A program made the translations under genes and the position numbers. From NCBI GenBank assembly GCA_902476645.1, contig CABSEG010000103.1:1-6618 (forward strand): a stretch of DNA of 6,618 bases. Direction: 5' to 3'. This stretch comes from an uncultured Lachnospiraceae bacterium (lineage in GTDB: Bacteria; Bacillota; Clostridia; Lachnospirales; Lachnospiraceae). The notes beneath the pieces are model-generated. The model ran no database searches, was not told the origin of the DNA, and was given only the letters and a program-made list of their open reading frames with translations. Positions 6,424 through 6,618 of this stretch are shown piece by piece. Each line of letters opens with the position of its first letter. Position 1 is the stretch's first letter.

Positions 6424-6618
6424 TTATTCTGCTGCTGATTCGCTTTCTGCGCCAGCCTCTGTAGTTGCACTCTCTGTTGCTGCGGCATCATCGCCTGCTG
6501 CGTCACCGCCTTCTTCTCCGCTATATACACCATACGGGATATAGATCTTGTTGCTTACGTTCTCAGAGATGTTATAGGAATCCGTGTTTGCCATCAGTTC
6601 CTGTCCGGAAGCTGCGTT
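6424..6618 (-). CDS. mglB: MglB-type galactose/glucose-binding protein, C-terminal end (partial)
   Basis: Partial gene; only the last 64 codons and the TAA stop (6424-6426) are in the window, and the 5' part lies beyond the right edge. The translation begins NAASGQELMANTDSYN and continues to a KIYIPYGVY segment, which resembles the final strand region of MglB-type sugar-binding proteins that end in a V/I-x-V/I-PY motif. The product would be the extracytoplasmic receptor (a lipoprotein in Firmicutes) that delivers galactose or methyl-galactoside to MglA/MglC. After the PY motif there is an unusual tail of about 34 residues made almost only of Gly, Ala, Glu, Asp, Ser and Thr, ending ESESAAE. 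The identity rests mainly on the position directly before mglA and mglC, in the standard mglBAC order, because the visible fragment is short. Another sugar-binding protein of the same ABC class is possible. Confidence 0.72.
   Translation of the reverse strand, partial: NAASGQELMANTDSYNISENVSNKIYIPYGVYSGEEGGDAAGDDAAATESATTEAGAESESAAE

Overview
The window looks like chromosomal carbohydrate-uptake DNA from a low-to-mid GC Firmicute, most likely a gut clostridium of the Lachnospiraceae type. The reasons are strong GGAGG-type ribosome binding sites, a lipoprotein with a long Ala/Glu/Asp-rich linker after its lipobox cysteine, a YesN-type response regulator beside sugar ABC transporters, and A/T-rich intergenic DNA. 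The taxonomic call is an inference from style, not from a marker gene. Every credible gene lies on the minus strand, so the window reads from right to left.

Right part (6618 to 3711): an mgl-type galactose/methyl-galactoside ABC transporter in the order mglB (3' end only), mglA (complete, tandem ATPase) and mglC (complete, permease). A perfect 15-bp terminator-like hairpin separates mglB from mglA, and a second terminator closes the unit after mglC. A small gene (3679-3380) for an unrecognised 99-residue protein with two predicted membrane helices follows and ends in another strong hairpin.

Middle (3263 to 1599): a 542-residue YesN/AraC-type response regulator with an intact receiver domain and a C-terminal double helix-turn-helix. 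It has its own candidate promoter and no histidine kinase gene next to it.

Left part (1598 to 1): an A/T-tract-rich intergenic region with a candidate promoter, a complete ytfQ-like substrate-binding lipoprotein (galactofuranose-type family), a 174-nt gap, and the first 41 codons of a second sugar ABC ATPase (ytfR-like) cut off by the window edge.

Taken together, the locus appears to join two related sugar importers, one galactopyranose-type (mglBAC) and one galactofuranose-type (ytfQR...), with a transcriptional activator between them. The simplest model is that the regulator controls the ytfQ unit downstream and perhaps mgl. All main parts belong to known families. I see no strong evidence for an undescribed system; the most unusual items are the kinase-less regulator, the unknown small membrane protein, the acidic C-terminal tail on the MglB-like protein, and the repeat/A-tract region before ytfQ. 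No rRNA, tRNA, CRISPR, insertion sequence or phage feature was seen.
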